From Mesobacterium pallidum (GTDB lineage Bacteria; Pseudomonadota; Alphaproteobacteria; Rhodobacterales; Rhodobacteraceae): DNA of 64,000 nucleotides. Below the pieces are notes generated by a model. It saw only the letters and a list, made by a program, of their open reading frames with translations, ran no database searches and was not told the DNA's origin. The number at the start of each line of letters is the position of its first letter. Position 1 is the first letter of the stretch. Position numbers and translations under genes: made by a program. This document shows positions 1 to 7,841 of this stretch, piece by piece. The stretch covers positions 186,001-250,000 of the forward strand of contig NZ_JAIMID010000003.1 of the NCBI RefSeq assembly GCF_019966535.1, given 5' to 3'.

Positions 1-263
1 ACCGTCTGGGCGCGCAGGCCATGGTCAACAAGCAGAAGATGGAAAAGGCCGTCGCGAACCTCTCCAAGCGGATCGGCTTCCGCGTGGCGCCGGGGTTCCA
101 CGAGCGGGTGATCTTCCGCGAGCTGTTCCCGCGCGGGCTGACGCTGCTCGACCTCAAGGACGTCGGCGTCAAGCAGCTGAACATCTCGAACGTGGCCGCC
201 CGGCAAGAGCTGCGCGACCTCGTCAAGGCGCTGAACCTGCCCGGCGTCACGGTCGATTTCTGA
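1..263 (+). CDS. mipZ: Division-plane positioning ATPase MipZ, C-terminal part
   Basis: The reading frame is open from the left edge (RLGAQAMVNK...) to a TGA at 261-263, so only the last 86 or so residues of the gene are in the window. The segment KRIGFRVAPGFHERVIFREL followed by FPRGLTLLDL is typical of the C-terminus of MipZ, a ParA/MinD-type Walker ATPase that in alphaproteobacteria forms a gradient from the ParB-bound origin and keeps FtsZ rings away from the cell poles. The nucleotide-binding motifs lie outside the window. A ParA-like paralogue cannot be excluded, but the RELF..GLTLLDL pattern favours MipZ. No terminator is seen in the 204 bases before the convergent MarR gene. Confidence 0.82.
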   Translation, partial: RLGAQAMVNKQKMEKAVANLSKRIGFRVAPGFHERVIFRELFPRGLTLLDLKDVGVKQLNISNVAARQELRDLVKALNLPGVTVDF

Positions 264-467
264 CGTGCACGGCTGGCACGGCGGGCGCGATCGCCGTCGG
301 CGGTGGTCCTGCCGGGCCTGGTCGCGCGGACCAAGGCGGAGCGGGCGCGGATGCCCGGCTTCCGGGGAACGCCCAAGTCACCGAGGCTGACCGACCGCGC
401 CCCCCCGAGAAGTGCCGGAGAACGACCTCTCCCGCACCCAAGGACCCTGCAACCCGGAAAACGGCGC

Positions 468-905
468 CTAGCCGATCCCGCCCAGCCGCCGCAGCACGGC
501 CTGCAGCATCCGGGCATCCGTGACGCCCAGCGCCTGCGTCATCTCGGCGTTGTAGCGCTGCGCCTCGCCGCGCAGGTCCTGGTAGGCCACGCGGCCCGCC
601 GCGGTCAGCGACAGCATCTCCTGCCGCCGATCCTCGGCCCGGCGCGACCGGGTCAGGAACCGCCGATCCTCCAGCGCAGACACGGCCCGGCTGATCTTGG
701 TCTTGTGCATCTTGGCCCGCGTCGCGATGTCGCTCGCCGTCATGTCGCCGTAGCGGCCCAGGTGGAACAGCACCCGCCATTCCGTCCGCAGCATGCCATA
801 GCGCTCGCGGTAGATCTGGTGGAACGCGAGGCTCGACGCCTCGGCGGCCTGGTTCAGCAGGTAGGGCAGGAAATCCTGCAGGTCGAAGTCATCAATATCG
901 CTCAT
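468..905 (-). CDS. MarR-family transcriptional regulator of the homogentisate operon
   Basis: This 145-residue protein has MarR proportions: N-terminal dimerisation helices, then a winged helix (MTASDIATRAKMHKTKISRA as helix-turn-helix, followed by the wing DRRFLTRSRRAEDRRQEM). The start at 905 gives MSDIDDFDLQ; an upstream in-frame start at 959 would run into the presumed operator and is less likely. It is divergent from hmgA, only 68 bases away, so autoregulation plus control of homogentisate breakdown, with homogentisate or a related aromatic acid as effector, is the natural inference. Ligand identity cannot be read from sequence. Confidence 0.85.
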   Translation of the reverse strand: MSDIDDFDLQDFLPYLLNQAAEASSLAFHQIYRERYGMLRTEWRVLFHLGRYGDMTASDIATRAKMHKTKISRAVSALEDRRFLTRSRRAEDRRQEMLSLTAAGRVAYQDLRGEAQRYNAEMTQALGVTDARMLQAVLRRLGGIG

Positions 906-925
906 GGCCCCACTCTGCCCCTTGT

Positions 926-950
926 TAGTTACAAAATCAACCATTACAAA
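926..950. promoter_or_regulatory. Candidate MarR operator between marR and hmgA
   Basis: In the 68-base divergent spacer there is an imperfect inverted repeat TAGTTA-N6-CAACCA (926-943), and a direct repeat TTACAAA at 929-935 and 944-950 with a 15-base period. The stretch is AT-rich in a GC-rich background and sits just upstream of both starts. MarR dimers usually bind such short inverted repeats. Binding itself is inferred. Confidence 0.45.
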
Positions 951-973
951 CGCAACCAATAGGAGGAAACGCC

Positions 974-2329
974 ATGAATCGCCAAGTTGATCCGACGAGC
1001 CTGGTCCAGGCGCCGTCCCTTCCCGGCCCGCACGAGGGCTACATGCCCGGCTGGGCCAACGATTTCGAGACCGAGGCGCTGCCCGGCGCCCTGCCGCAGG
1101 GCATGAACTCGCCCCAGAAGTGCAACTACGGCCTCTACGGAGAGCAGCTGTCGGGCACCGCCTTCACCGCCAACCCGCCCGAGCGGACCTGGACCTACCG
1201 CATCCGTCCCAGCGTCAAGCATTCGGCCCGCTACACGCGGATCGACGTGCCCTACTGGAAGTCGGCGCCGCATGTGCCGCAGGATGTCACGAGCCTGGGC
1301 CAGTACCGCTGGGACCCGGTGCCGCATTCGGACGAACCGCTCACCTGGATCACCGGCATGCGCACGATGACCACGGCCGGTGACGTGAACACGCAGGTCG
1401 GCATGGCCAGCCACGTCTACCTCGTGAACACCTCGATGAAGGATGCATATTTCTTCAGCGCCGACAGCGAGCTGCTGGTCGTCCCGCAAGAGGGCCGGCT
1501 GCGCTTTGCCACCGAGCTTGGCATCATCGACCTCGAGCCCAAGGAAATCGCCATCATCCCCCGTGGCCTCGTCTACCGGGTCGAGGTGCTGGATGGCCCC
1601 TGCCGTGGCTTCGTCTGCGAAAACTACGGCCAGAAGTTCGAACTGCCGGGCCGTGGCCCGATCGGCGCCAACTGCCTCGCCAACCCGCGCGACTTCAAGG
1701 CGCCGGTGGCGGCCTTCGAGGACCGCGAGGTGCCCTCGACCCTCACCATCAAGTGGTGCGGCCAGTTCCACGAAACCCGGATCCCGCAAAGCCCGCTGGA
1801 CGTGGTCGCCTGGCACGGCAATTACGCGCCCTACAAGTACGACCTGCGCACCTATTGCCCGGTCGGCGCGATCCTCTTCGACCACCCGGACCCGTCGATC
1901 TTTACCGTGCTGACCGCCCCCTCGGGCGTGCCGGGCACGGCCAATATCGACTTTGTCCTCTTCCGCGAGCGCTGGCTGGTGGCCGAGGATACCTTCCGCC
2001 CTCCGTGGTATCACAAGAACATCATGTCCGAGCTGATGGGCAACATCTACGGCCAGTACGATGCCAAGCCGCAGGGGTTCATCCCCGGCGGGGTCAGCCT
2101 GCACAACATGATGCTGCCGCACGGGCCGGACAAGAATGCCTTCGAGGGCGCATCGAACGCCAACCTCGGCCCGGACAAGCTGGACAACACCATGTCCTTC
2201 ATGTTCGAGACCCGCTTCCCGCAGCACCTGACCGAATTCGCCGGAAAGGAAGCGCCGTTGCAGGACGATTACATCGACTGCTGGGACAGCCTCGAGAAGA
2301 AGTTCGACGGCACGCCGGGCAAGAAGTAA
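974..2329 (+). CDS. hmgA: Homogentisate 1,2-dioxygenase
   Basis: A 451-residue cytoplasmic non-heme iron enzyme that opens the ring of homogentisate to maleylacetoacetate, the central step of tyrosine and phenylalanine degradation. Family hallmarks are the N-terminal segment [20 protein letters not shown], the cupin core with PREYNYGLY-type block (here [17 protein letters not shown]), and the C-terminal metal region around [15 protein letters not shown] and [18 protein letters not shown], which carries the iron-binding His/Glu residues. Length matches the family (about 430-455). A strong Shine-Dalgarno AGGAGGAAA lies 4 bases before the ATG. First gene of the operon, controlled presumably by the divergent MarR gene. 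Confidence 0.97.
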   Translation: MNRQVDPTSLVQAPSLPGPHEGYMPGWANDFETEALPGALPQGMNSPQKCNYGLYGEQLSGTAFTANPPERTWTYRIRPSVKHSARYTRIDVPYWKSAPHVPQDVTSLGQYRWDPVPHSDEPLTWITGMRTMTTAGDVNTQVGMASHVYLVNTSMKDAYFFSADSELLVVPQEGRLRFATELGIIDLEPKEIAIIPRGLVYRVEVLDGPCRGFVCENYGQKFELPGRGPIGANCLANPRDFKAPVAAFEDREVPSTLTIKWCGQFHETRIPQSPLDVVAWHGNYAPYKYDLRTYCPVGAILFDHPDPSIFTVLTAPSGVPGTANIDFVLFRERWLVAEDTFRPPWYHKNIMSELMGNIYGQYDAKPQGFIPGGVSLHNMMLPHGPDKNAFEGASNANLGPDKLDNTMSFMFETRFPQHLTEFAGKEAPLQDDYIDCWDSLEKKFDGTPGKK

Positions 2330-2364
2330 GCTCCGGCAGTCAGCCACGCGGGGAGGAGACCGAG

Positions 2365-2997
2365 GTGAAGCTTTACAACTACTGGCGGTCGACCACGTCG
2401 GTCCGCGTGCGGATCGTGCTGGCCCTCAAGGGGGTCAGCTACGATTACGTGCCGATCGCGCTGACCAGGGGCGAACAGGCCGGGGCGGACTACATGGCCC
2501 TGAACCCCGCCAAGGGCGTCCCCGCGCTGGTGCTGGACGACGGCCGCGTGCTGACCCAGTCGATGGCGATCATCCGGTATCTCGAGGCGACCTATCCCGA
2601 ACCGCCCGTGCTGCCCGCCGATCCCTACCTGCGCGCGCGGGTCGAGGCGGCCTCCGAGGTGATCGCGGTCGACATCCACCCGGTCAACAACCTCAAGATC
2701 CTCGGCTACCTCAAGGGCACGCTGGGCCACAGCCAGGACGAAGCCGTCGCCTGGATGCAGCACTGGATGACCGAAGGCTTCACCGCCTTCCAGACGATGA
2801 TCGAGGATGATACCCCCTTCGCCTTCGGCGACACGCTGGGGCTGGCCGACATCTGCCTGGTCGGGCAGATGGTGAATGCGCGGCGCTGGGGTCTCGACCT
2901 CGCGCCCTTCGGCCGGCTGGTCGAAATCGACGCCCGTGCGCGCGAACTGGATGCGGTCCGCCAGGGCCTGCCAGAGGCGCAGCCGGACGCAGACTAG
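2365..2997 (+). CDS. maiA: Maleylacetoacetate isomerase (zeta-class GST)
   Basis: A 210-residue glutathione S-transferase of the zeta class that converts maleylacetoacetate to fumarylacetoacetate with glutathione. The N-terminal thioredoxin fold begins KLYNYWRSTTSVRVRIVLAL, containing the zeta-class SSxxxxVR-like active-site motif (here STTSVRVR), followed by the cis-proline block NPAKGVPALV and the SMAIIRYLE helix. The C-terminal helical domain has the expected DIHPVNNLKIL motif. I chose the GTG at 2365 because GGGAGGAG lies just upstream and the family begins at this point; there is no better ATG. It lies 35 bases after hmgA and 36 bases before fahA. Confidence 0.93.
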   Translation: MKLYNYWRSTTSVRVRIVLALKGVSYDYVPIALTRGEQAGADYMALNPAKGVPALVLDDGRVLTQSMAIIRYLEATYPEPPVLPADPYLRARVEAASEVIAVDIHPVNNLKILGYLKGTLGHSQDEAVAWMQHWMTEGFTAFQTMIEDDTPFAFGDTLGLADICLVGQMVNARRWGLDLAPFGRLVEIDARARELDAVRQGLPEAQPDAD

Positions 2998-3033
2998 AGC
3001 GGGCCACCGGCCCCGAAAGACAAGGAAACGCGA

Positions 3034-4287
3034 ATGCCACTGATGACAAGCTGGGTCCCGGGCGCGAACAGCCCCGACACCGACTTCCCGCTGAACAACC
3101 TGCCCTATGGCGTCTTCTCGACCGACGAGATGGACGAACGCTGCGGCGTGGCCATCGGCGACATGATCTTCGACTGCGCCCGCGCCGAGGAAGAAGGGCT
3201 GATCGCCCTCTCGGATTCGCCGCTCTTCGACGTGCCGTTCTGGAACGAGGTGATGGAGGCCGGCCCCGAGGTCTGGGCCGCCCTGCGCGCCCGCCTGGTC
3301 GAACTACTGGGCGACGAGGCCAACCGCGACGCGGTCGCGCCGCTGCTCGTGCCGATGGCCGAGGCGGTGCTGCACATGCCTATGCTGGTCTCGGAATACA
3401 CCGATTTCTACGCCGGCCGTCACCATGCGACCAACGTGGGCACCATGTTCCGTGGGGCCGAGAACGCGCTGCCGCCGAACTGGCTGCACATCCCGATCGG
3501 CTACAACGGCCGGGCGTCTTCGGTCGTCGTGTCGGGCACCGATGTGCGCCGCCCCTGGGGCCAGCTGAAATCGCCCGACCATGACCTGCCCGCCTTCCTT
3601 CCCTGCCGCCGCTTCGACCTCGAGCTCGAGATGGGCGCCATTGTCGGCACCGCCTCAGAAGGGCCGGTGACCGTGACCGAGGCGAACGAGATGATCTTTG
3701 GCTACGTGCTGCTGAACGACTGGTCGGCGCGCGACATCCAGGCCTGGGAATACCAGCCGCTGGGGCCGTTCCAGGCCAAGGCGACGGCGACCACGATCAG
3801 CCCCTGGATCGTCACCCGCGCCGCGCTCGAGCCGTTCAAATGCGACACGCCCGAGCGCGAGTTCGAGCTGCTGGACCACCTCAAGGACGCAGGCCCGATG
3901 CTCTACGACATCGACCTGCGCGTGACCCTGGCGCCCGAGGGCAAGCCGGCCACCGAGATCGCGCATACCAACTACCGAGAGATGTACTATTCCTCGGCCC
4001 AGCAACTGGCGCATCACACCACGTCGGGCTGCCCGATGACCCCCGGCGACCTCTTGGGGTCCGGGACCATCTCGGGCGCGGAAAAGCACGAACGCGGCTC
4101 GCTGCTGGAACTCAGCTGGGGCGGCAAGGAGCCGCTGACGCTCGACAGTGGCGAGACCCGCACCTTCCTCGAGGATGGCGACACGCTGACCCTCACGGGC
4201 GCGGCCTTGGGCGACGGCTACCGCATCGGCTTCGGCCCCTGCACCGGCAAAGTCCTGCCCGCGCTGGAAGACCCCTACGCCCGGTGA
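3034..4287 (+). CDS. fahA: Fumarylacetoacetase
   Basis: A 417-residue hydrolase that cleaves fumarylacetoacetate into fumarate and acetoacetate, the last step of the homogentisate pathway. It has the short SH3-like N-terminal domain (FPLNNLPYGVFS) and then the FAH catalytic beta-roll: DFYAGRHHATNVGTMFRG, YNGRASSVVVSGTDVRRP, DLELEMGAIVG with metal-binding acidic residues, LLNDWSARDIQAWEYQPLGP and the C-terminal SGTISGAEKHERGSLLELSW. Length fits the family (about 415-430). It completes a full HmgA-MaiA-FahA set in order. The gene is followed by 147 bases of repeat-rich spacer before the next operon member. Confidence 0.96.
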   Translation: MPLMTSWVPGANSPDTDFPLNNLPYGVFSTDEMDERCGVAIGDMIFDCARAEEEGLIALSDSPLFDVPFWNEVMEAGPEVWAALRARLVELLGDEANRDAVAPLLVPMAEAVLHMPMLVSEYTDFYAGRHHATNVGTMFRGAENALPPNWLHIPIGYNGRASSVVVSGTDVRRPWGQLKSPDHDLPAFLPCRRFDLELEMGAIVGTASEGPVTVTEANEMIFGYVLLNDWSARDIQAWEYQPLGPFQAKATATTISPWIVTRAALEPFKCDTPEREFELLDHLKDAGPMLYDIDLRVTLAPEGKPATEIAHTNYREMYYSSAQQLAHHTTSGCPMTPGDLLGSGTISGAEKHERGSLLELSWGGKEPLTLDSGETRTFLEDGDTLTLTGAALGDGYRIGFGPCTGKVLPALEDPYAR

Positions 4288-4293
4288 GGCGGC

Positions 4294-4312
4294 GGTGGGA
4301 TGAAACCCCACC
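4294..4312. repeat. GGTGGG/CCCACC palindromic intergenic repeat, copy a
   Basis: Seven bases after the fahA stop lies GGTGGGATGAAACCCCACC, a hairpin with a GGTGGG/CCCACC stem. Near-identical hairpins occur at 7804-7822 and 54900-54918, with a diverged one near 18064-18092, each just after a gene. It could fold in the transcript as a terminator-like or processing structure but has no long U-run. Confidence 0.7.
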
Positions 4313-4338
4313 CTCCCCCTCATCGCAGACGACACGCC

Positions 4339-4394
4339 ATGAAGGGCGCCCGATCCGCCCTTCATCTTGCCAATAAACTCCCGCCGGAGGCTCC
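4339..4394 (-). repeat. Dispersed intergenic repeat (type B), reverse copy with hairpin end
   Basis: Read on the minus strand, 4358-4394 is GGAGCCTCCGGCGGGAGTTT then ATTGGCAAGATGAAGGG. It matches copies at 40376-40413 (reverse) and 54977-55007 (forward), and is related to the type A copies at 5929, 19807, 23874 and 40311. At the distal end a perfect 10-base inverted repeat, ATGAAGGGCG (4339-4348) and CGCCCTTCAT (4356-4365), suggests the remnant of a second, head-to-head copy. Confidence 0.75.
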
Positions 4395-4434
4395 GACACC
4401 GCCACCGGCCCCGACACCAGAAAGGACGCGCCAC

Positions 4435-5385
4435 ATGGCCAAGGCATTCGCATCCGCCGGCGACATGGCAGAGAAAAAGATCAGCTTCACCGAGGTTGGA
4501 GAGGGGCTTTACGCCTTCACCGCCGAGGGCGACCCCAACACCGGCGTGATCATCGGCGACGACAGCGTGATGATCGTCGAGGCGCAGGCCACCCCACGCC
4601 TCGCGCGGAAGGTCATCGACTGCGTCCGGTCCGTGACCGACAAGCCGATCAGCCACCTCGTGCTGACCCATTACCACGCCGTCCGCGTGCTGGGCGCATC
4701 GGCCTACGGCGCGCGCGAGATCATCATGTCCGATGTCGCCGCCGCCATGGTCGAAGAGCGCGGGCAGGAAGACTGGGACAGCGAATTCGACCGCTTCCCC
4801 CGCCTGTTCCAGGGCCATGAAGAGATCCCCGGCCTGACCCGCCCCACGACCACCTTCTCCGACCGGATGACCGTCTACCTCGGCAAGCGCCGGGTCGACA
4901 TCATGCACCTGGGCCGCGCCCATACCGCCGGCGACGCGGTGGTCTGGGTGCCCGACCAGGAGGTCATGTTCACCGGCGACATCGTGGAATACCACTCGGC
5001 CTGCTACTGCGGCGACGGGCATTACCAGGACTGGGAAGACACGCTGATGAACATCGCCGCCTACGAGCCCAAGGCCATCGCGCCGGGCCGTGGCGATGCG
5101 CTGGTCGGCGAAGAGATGGTCGCCAAGGCGCTCGAGAACACCGCCGACTTCGTCAACTCGACCTACAAGCCCATCGCCCGGGTCGTGGCCCGCGGCGGCA
5201 CGCTCAAGGAAGCCTGGGACGCCTGCCGGTCGGAATGCGATCCGAAGTTCTCGGACTACGCGATCTACGAGCATTGCCTGCCCTTCAACGTCGCCCGCGC
5301 ATATGACGAGGCCCGCGGCATCGACACACCCCGTGTCTGGACCGCCGCGCGCGACAAGGACATGTGGACCCAGCTGCAGGGCTGA
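4435..5385 (+). CDS. Metallo-beta-lactamase-fold protein of the homogentisate operon
   Basis: This 316-residue protein has the MBL fold: an N-terminal half ending in LVLTHYHAVRVLGASAYGA, a second histidine in LGRAHTAGDAVV and an acidic position in VMFTGDIVEYHS. The canonical metal motif HxHxDH reads H79-Y-H81-A-V-R here, so Asp and the third His are replaced by Val and Arg; metal binding may be altered. The C-terminal third (AIAPGRGDALVGEEMVAKAL) is the usual MBL helix region. The start at 4435 is the first ATG after the repeat-rich spacer; a farther upstream ATG at 4300 lies inside the repeats and is rejected. The stop nearly abuts the DinB gene (2 bases). Its role in aromatic catabolism is unknown; a thioester or lactone hydrolase is possible. 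Confidence 0.8.
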   Translation: MAKAFASAGDMAEKKISFTEVGEGLYAFTAEGDPNTGVIIGDDSVMIVEAQATPRLARKVIDCVRSVTDKPISHLVLTHYHAVRVLGASAYGAREIIMSDVAAAMVEERGQEDWDSEFDRFPRLFQGHEEIPGLTRPTTTFSDRMTVYLGKRRVDIMHLGRAHTAGDAVVWVPDQEVMFTGDIVEYHSACYCGDGHYQDWEDTLMNIAAYEPKAIAPGRGDALVGEEMVAKALENTADFVNSTYKPIARVVARGGTLKEAWDACRSECDPKFSDYAIYEHCLPFNVARAYDEARGIDTPRVWTAARDKDMWTQLQG

Positions 5386-5387
5386 CC

Positions 5388-5909
5388 ATGGGCTGGACCA
5401 ATCCGCATATCCCCTGGGCGCTGAACAACGCCTATGCCAACCGGGTGCTCTACGGCGCGCTGGATGGCATGGCCGAGGCAGAGTTCTGCGCGGTGCGGCC
5501 CGGCGCCTTTCCGTCGCTCTGCGCGACGCTGAACCATGTCTACGAGGTGGACCTCTACTACCTTGATGCGCTGACCGAGGGCGGGCGGGGCCGGGCGGTC
5601 TATGACCGGGGCCTCGTGCGGGACTGGCAGGCGCTGGCCCGGCTGCAGGCCGAGGCCGACCTGCAACTGGCCATGTTCTGCCAGAAACTGACGGCCGAGG
5701 ACATGACCCGGCGCGTGGCGACCGAGCGGCGGGACCAGACGGTGACCGAGGAGATCGGGGCGATCCTGCCCCATCTCTTCCAGCACCAGGTGCATCACCG
5801 GGGCCAGGCCCATGTGCAGCTGGCCCACGCCGGGGTGGCGCCACCGCAACTGGACGAGTTCTTCCTCGAATACGAGCGGGCGGAGATCGCGCGCCAGTAT
5901 TTCGGGTGA
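5388..5909 (+). CDS. DinB-family protein of the homogentisate operon
   Basis: A 173-residue four-helix-bundle protein of the DinB/YfiT superfamily. The metal-binding triad is visible: His50 in TLNHVYEVD and the pair His133 and His137 in FQHQVHHRGQAH. DinB proteins include thiol-dependent transferases and isomerases (for example mycothiol-dependent maleylpyruvate isomerase), so a glutathione-linked step in the same pathway is conceivable, though MaiA already supplies the expected isomerase. The ATG at 5388 is 2 bases after the preceding stop and gives family length; the longer reading frame starting at 5364 overlaps the upstream gene. The repeat at 5929 follows. Confidence 0.83.
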   Translation: MGWTNPHIPWALNNAYANRVLYGALDGMAEAEFCAVRPGAFPSLCATLNHVYEVDLYYLDALTEGGRGRAVYDRGLVRDWQALARLQAEADLQLAMFCQKLTAEDMTRRVATERRDQTVTEEIGAILPHLFQHQVHHRGQAHVQLAHAGVAPPQLDEFFLEYERAEIARQYFG

Positions 5910-5928
5910 CGCCGCTGGCGGGGCCGTT

Positions 5929-5970
5929 GATGCCTCCGGCGGGAGTATTTGTGGAATAATGAAAGGGAGG
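5929..5970 (+). repeat. Dispersed intergenic repeat (type A), forward copy
   Basis: The copy reads GATGCCTCCGGCGGGAGT, ATTTGTGGAATAATGAAA and GGGAGG, and closely matches 19807-19849. CTCC and GGAG can pair around a GGCG loop, followed by a T-rich stretch, giving a weak terminator-like shape. Here the GGGAGG end lies just before the flavoprotein gene and may contribute to its ribosome binding. Confidence 0.8.
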
Positions 5971-5978
5971 ATCGGGAG

Positions 5979-7604
5979 ATGACGGCGATTTTCGAGCGCG
6001 AGCTCTATCCCTACAAGCGCCATGCCGACCAGGATGCCGCAGCGCCGGTGCGGCGCAAGGTGGTGATCGTCGGCGCCGGCCCGGTGGGGCTGGCCGCCGC
6101 CATCGACCTCGGCCGCCAGGGCGTCGAGGTGGTGGTGCTGGACGACAATGACAAGGTCAGCTTCGGAAGCCGCGCGATCTGTTTCGCCAAGCGGCCGCTG
6201 GAGATTCTCGACCGGCTTGGCTGCGGGCAGGAGATGGTCGACAAGGGCGTCATCTGGAACAAGGGCAAGGTGTTCTTCGGCGACCGCAAGGTCTATGAAT
6301 TCGACCTGTTGCCCGAGACGGGGCACCGCCGGCCGGCCTTCATCAACCTGCAGCAATATTACTTCGAGGATTTCCTCGTCGCCCGCGCGCGCGAGCTGGA
6401 AGCGGGCGGCGCACCGCTGGGCCTGCGCGGCAAGAACCGCGTGGCCGAGGTGGTGGACAAGGGCGACCATGTCGCGCTGACCGTCGAGACGCCCGAGGGG
6501 CCCTACCAGCTCGAGGCCGACTGGCTGATCGCCTGCGACGGCGCCGGGTCGCCCATCCGGTCTATGATGGGGCTGGATTTCGTGGGCCGGGTGTTCGAGG
6601 ACAACTTCTTGATCGCCGACGTGGTGATGGAGGCCGATTTCCCGACCGAGCGCTGGTTCTGGTTCGACCCGCCCTTCAACAAGGGCCAGTCGGCGTTGCT
6701 GCACAAGCAGCCCGATGGCGTCTGGCGGATCGACCTGCAACTGGGCTGGGACATCGACAAGGACGAGGAAAAGAAGCCCGAAAAGGTGATCCCCCGCCTC
6801 AAGGCCATGCTGGGCGAGGACGTGAAGTTCGAGCTGGAATGGGTCAGCATCTACACCTTCCAGTGCCGGCGGATGGAGAAATTCCGCCATGGCCACGTGA
6901 TCTTTGCCGGCGACAGCGCGCACCAGGTCAGCCCCTTCGGCGCGCGGGGCGCCAACAGCGGGGTGCAGGATACCGACAACCTCGGCTGGAAGCTGCGGGC
7001 GGTGATCGAGGGCATCGCGCCCGAGGCGCTGCTGGACAGCTACGATGTCGAGCGGGTGCACGGGGCGGACGAGAACATCCTCAACTCGTCCCGCTCGACC
7101 GATTTCATCACGCCGAAATCGGACATGAGCCGGATCTTCCGCGATGCGGTGCTGGATCTTTCCGAGCATTACGAATTCGCGCGTCCGCTGGTGAATTCCG
7201 GCCGGCTGTCGGTGCCCTGCGTCTACGACGGCTCGCCGCTGAACAGCGCCGATGCGCTGCACGGGCCGGCGCGGACGCGGCCCGGGGCGCCATGCCCCGA
7301 TGCTCCGCTGGAGGGCGGCTACCTGCTGGACAGGCTTGGCGACCGCTTCGTGCTGCTGGCGATCGATGCCGAGGTGCCCGAGGACGGGTTCGAAGAGGCG
7401 GGCGTGACGGTCGAGGTGCTGCGCCTCAGCGCGGCCGACGACGTGACCGGAGAGCTGCGGCGCCGGTACCTGGGCGACGAGGCCTGCGCGGTCTACCTGG
7501 TCCGGCCCGACCAGCACGTTGCCGCCCGGCGCGCAGGCTGGAACGAACGCTTCATGCGCAGCGCCCTGCGGCGCGCCCTGGCCTTGGGAGGAGACGAAGC
7601 ATGA
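5979..7604 (+). CDS. FAD-dependent aromatic hydroxylase, probable MhaA-type large subunit
   Basis: A 541-residue class A flavoprotein monooxygenase of the PheA/TfdB/MhpA family. It shows the ADP-binding motif GAGPVGLAAAIDLG near residue 32, the DG motif (LIACDGAGSPIRSMMG), and the GD motif GDSAHQVSPFGARGANSG near residue 310 that binds the FAD ribityl chain, then a thioredoxin-like C-terminal part. It translationally overlaps a 65-residue DUF2783 gene. In Pseudomonas putida U, 3-hydroxyphenylacetate is hydroxylated to homogentisate by a large flavoprotein (MhaA, about 63 kDa) with a tiny coupling protein (MhaB, about 6 kDa); size, partner and location fit that pair. The start at 5979 follows GGGAGGATCGGGAG; the TTG at 5949 lies inside the repeat. 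Confidence 0.85.
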   Translation: MTAIFERELYPYKRHADQDAAAPVRRKVVIVGAGPVGLAAAIDLGRQGVEVVVLDDNDKVSFGSRAICFAKRPLEILDRLGCGQEMVDKGVIWNKGKVFFGDRKVYEFDLLPETGHRRPAFINLQQYYFEDFLVARARELEAGGAPLGLRGKNRVAEVVDKGDHVALTVETPEGPYQLEADWLIACDGAGSPIRSMMGLDFVGRVFEDNFLIADVVMEADFPTERWFWFDPPFNKGQSALLHKQPDGVWRIDLQLGWDIDKDEEKKPEKVIPRLKAMLGEDVKFELEWVSIYTFQCRRMEKFRHGHVIFAGDSAHQVSPFGARGANSGVQDTDNLGWKLRAVIEGIAPEALLDSYDVERVHGADENILNSSRSTDFITPKSDMSRIFRDAVLDLSEHYEFARPLVNSGRLSVPCVYDGSPLNSADALHGPARTRPGAPCPDAPLEGGYLLDRLGDRFVLLAIDAEVPEDGFEEAGVTVEVLRLSAADDVTGELRRRYLGDEACAVYLVRPDQHVAARRAGWNERFMRSALRRALALGGDEA

Positions 7605-7798
7605 CCGAACTGGTCCTGACACCCAACATCGGCACGGCCGACGATTTCTATGCCGACCTGCTCGAGGCGCACGAGGGGCTGAGTAAGGCCGAAAGCGACG
7701 CGCTGAACGCGCGGCTGATCCTGGTGCTGGCCAACCAGCTGGGCGATCCGCAGATGCTGCGCGCGGCGATCGCTGCGGCAAAGTTGCCGCGAGGGTGA
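7601..7798 (+). CDS. Small DUF2783 protein, probable hydroxylase coupling subunit
   Basis: A 65-residue helical protein (NIGTADDFYADLLEAHEGLS, ESDALNARLILVLANQLGD, QMLRAAIAAAK). Its ATG overlaps the flavoprotein stop (ATGA), with GGGAGGAGAC just upstream, which indicates translational coupling. The sequence matches what I recognise as DUF2783, a family usually found directly behind such flavoproteins. By size and position it is the likely counterpart of MhaB, the small coupling protein of the two-component 3-hydroxyphenylacetate hydroxylase. This equivalence is inferred, not shown by sequence identity. Confidence 0.82.
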   Translation: MTELVLTPNIGTADDFYADLLEAHEGLSKAESDALNARLILVLANQLGDPQMLRAAIAAAKLPRG

Positions 7799-7803
7799 GG
7801 CGC

Positions 7804-7822
7804 GGTGGGGTAAAACCCCACC
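7804..7822. repeat. GGTGGG/CCCACC palindromic intergenic repeat, copy b
   Basis: Five bases after the DUF2783 stop lies GGTGGGGTAAAACCCCACC followed by CTACG. It is a strong hairpin, sits at the end of the homogentisate operon and before the convergent glycosyltransferase gene, and is nearly identical to copies at 4294 and 54900. Confidence 0.75.
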
Positions 7823-7841
7823 CTACGGCATCGGGCGGGGG

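Noticed and set aside
5949..5978. Upstream TTG start for the FAD hydroxylase
   Set aside because: It would place coding sequence inside the dispersed repeat, whereas ATG at 5979 has a good ribosome site.
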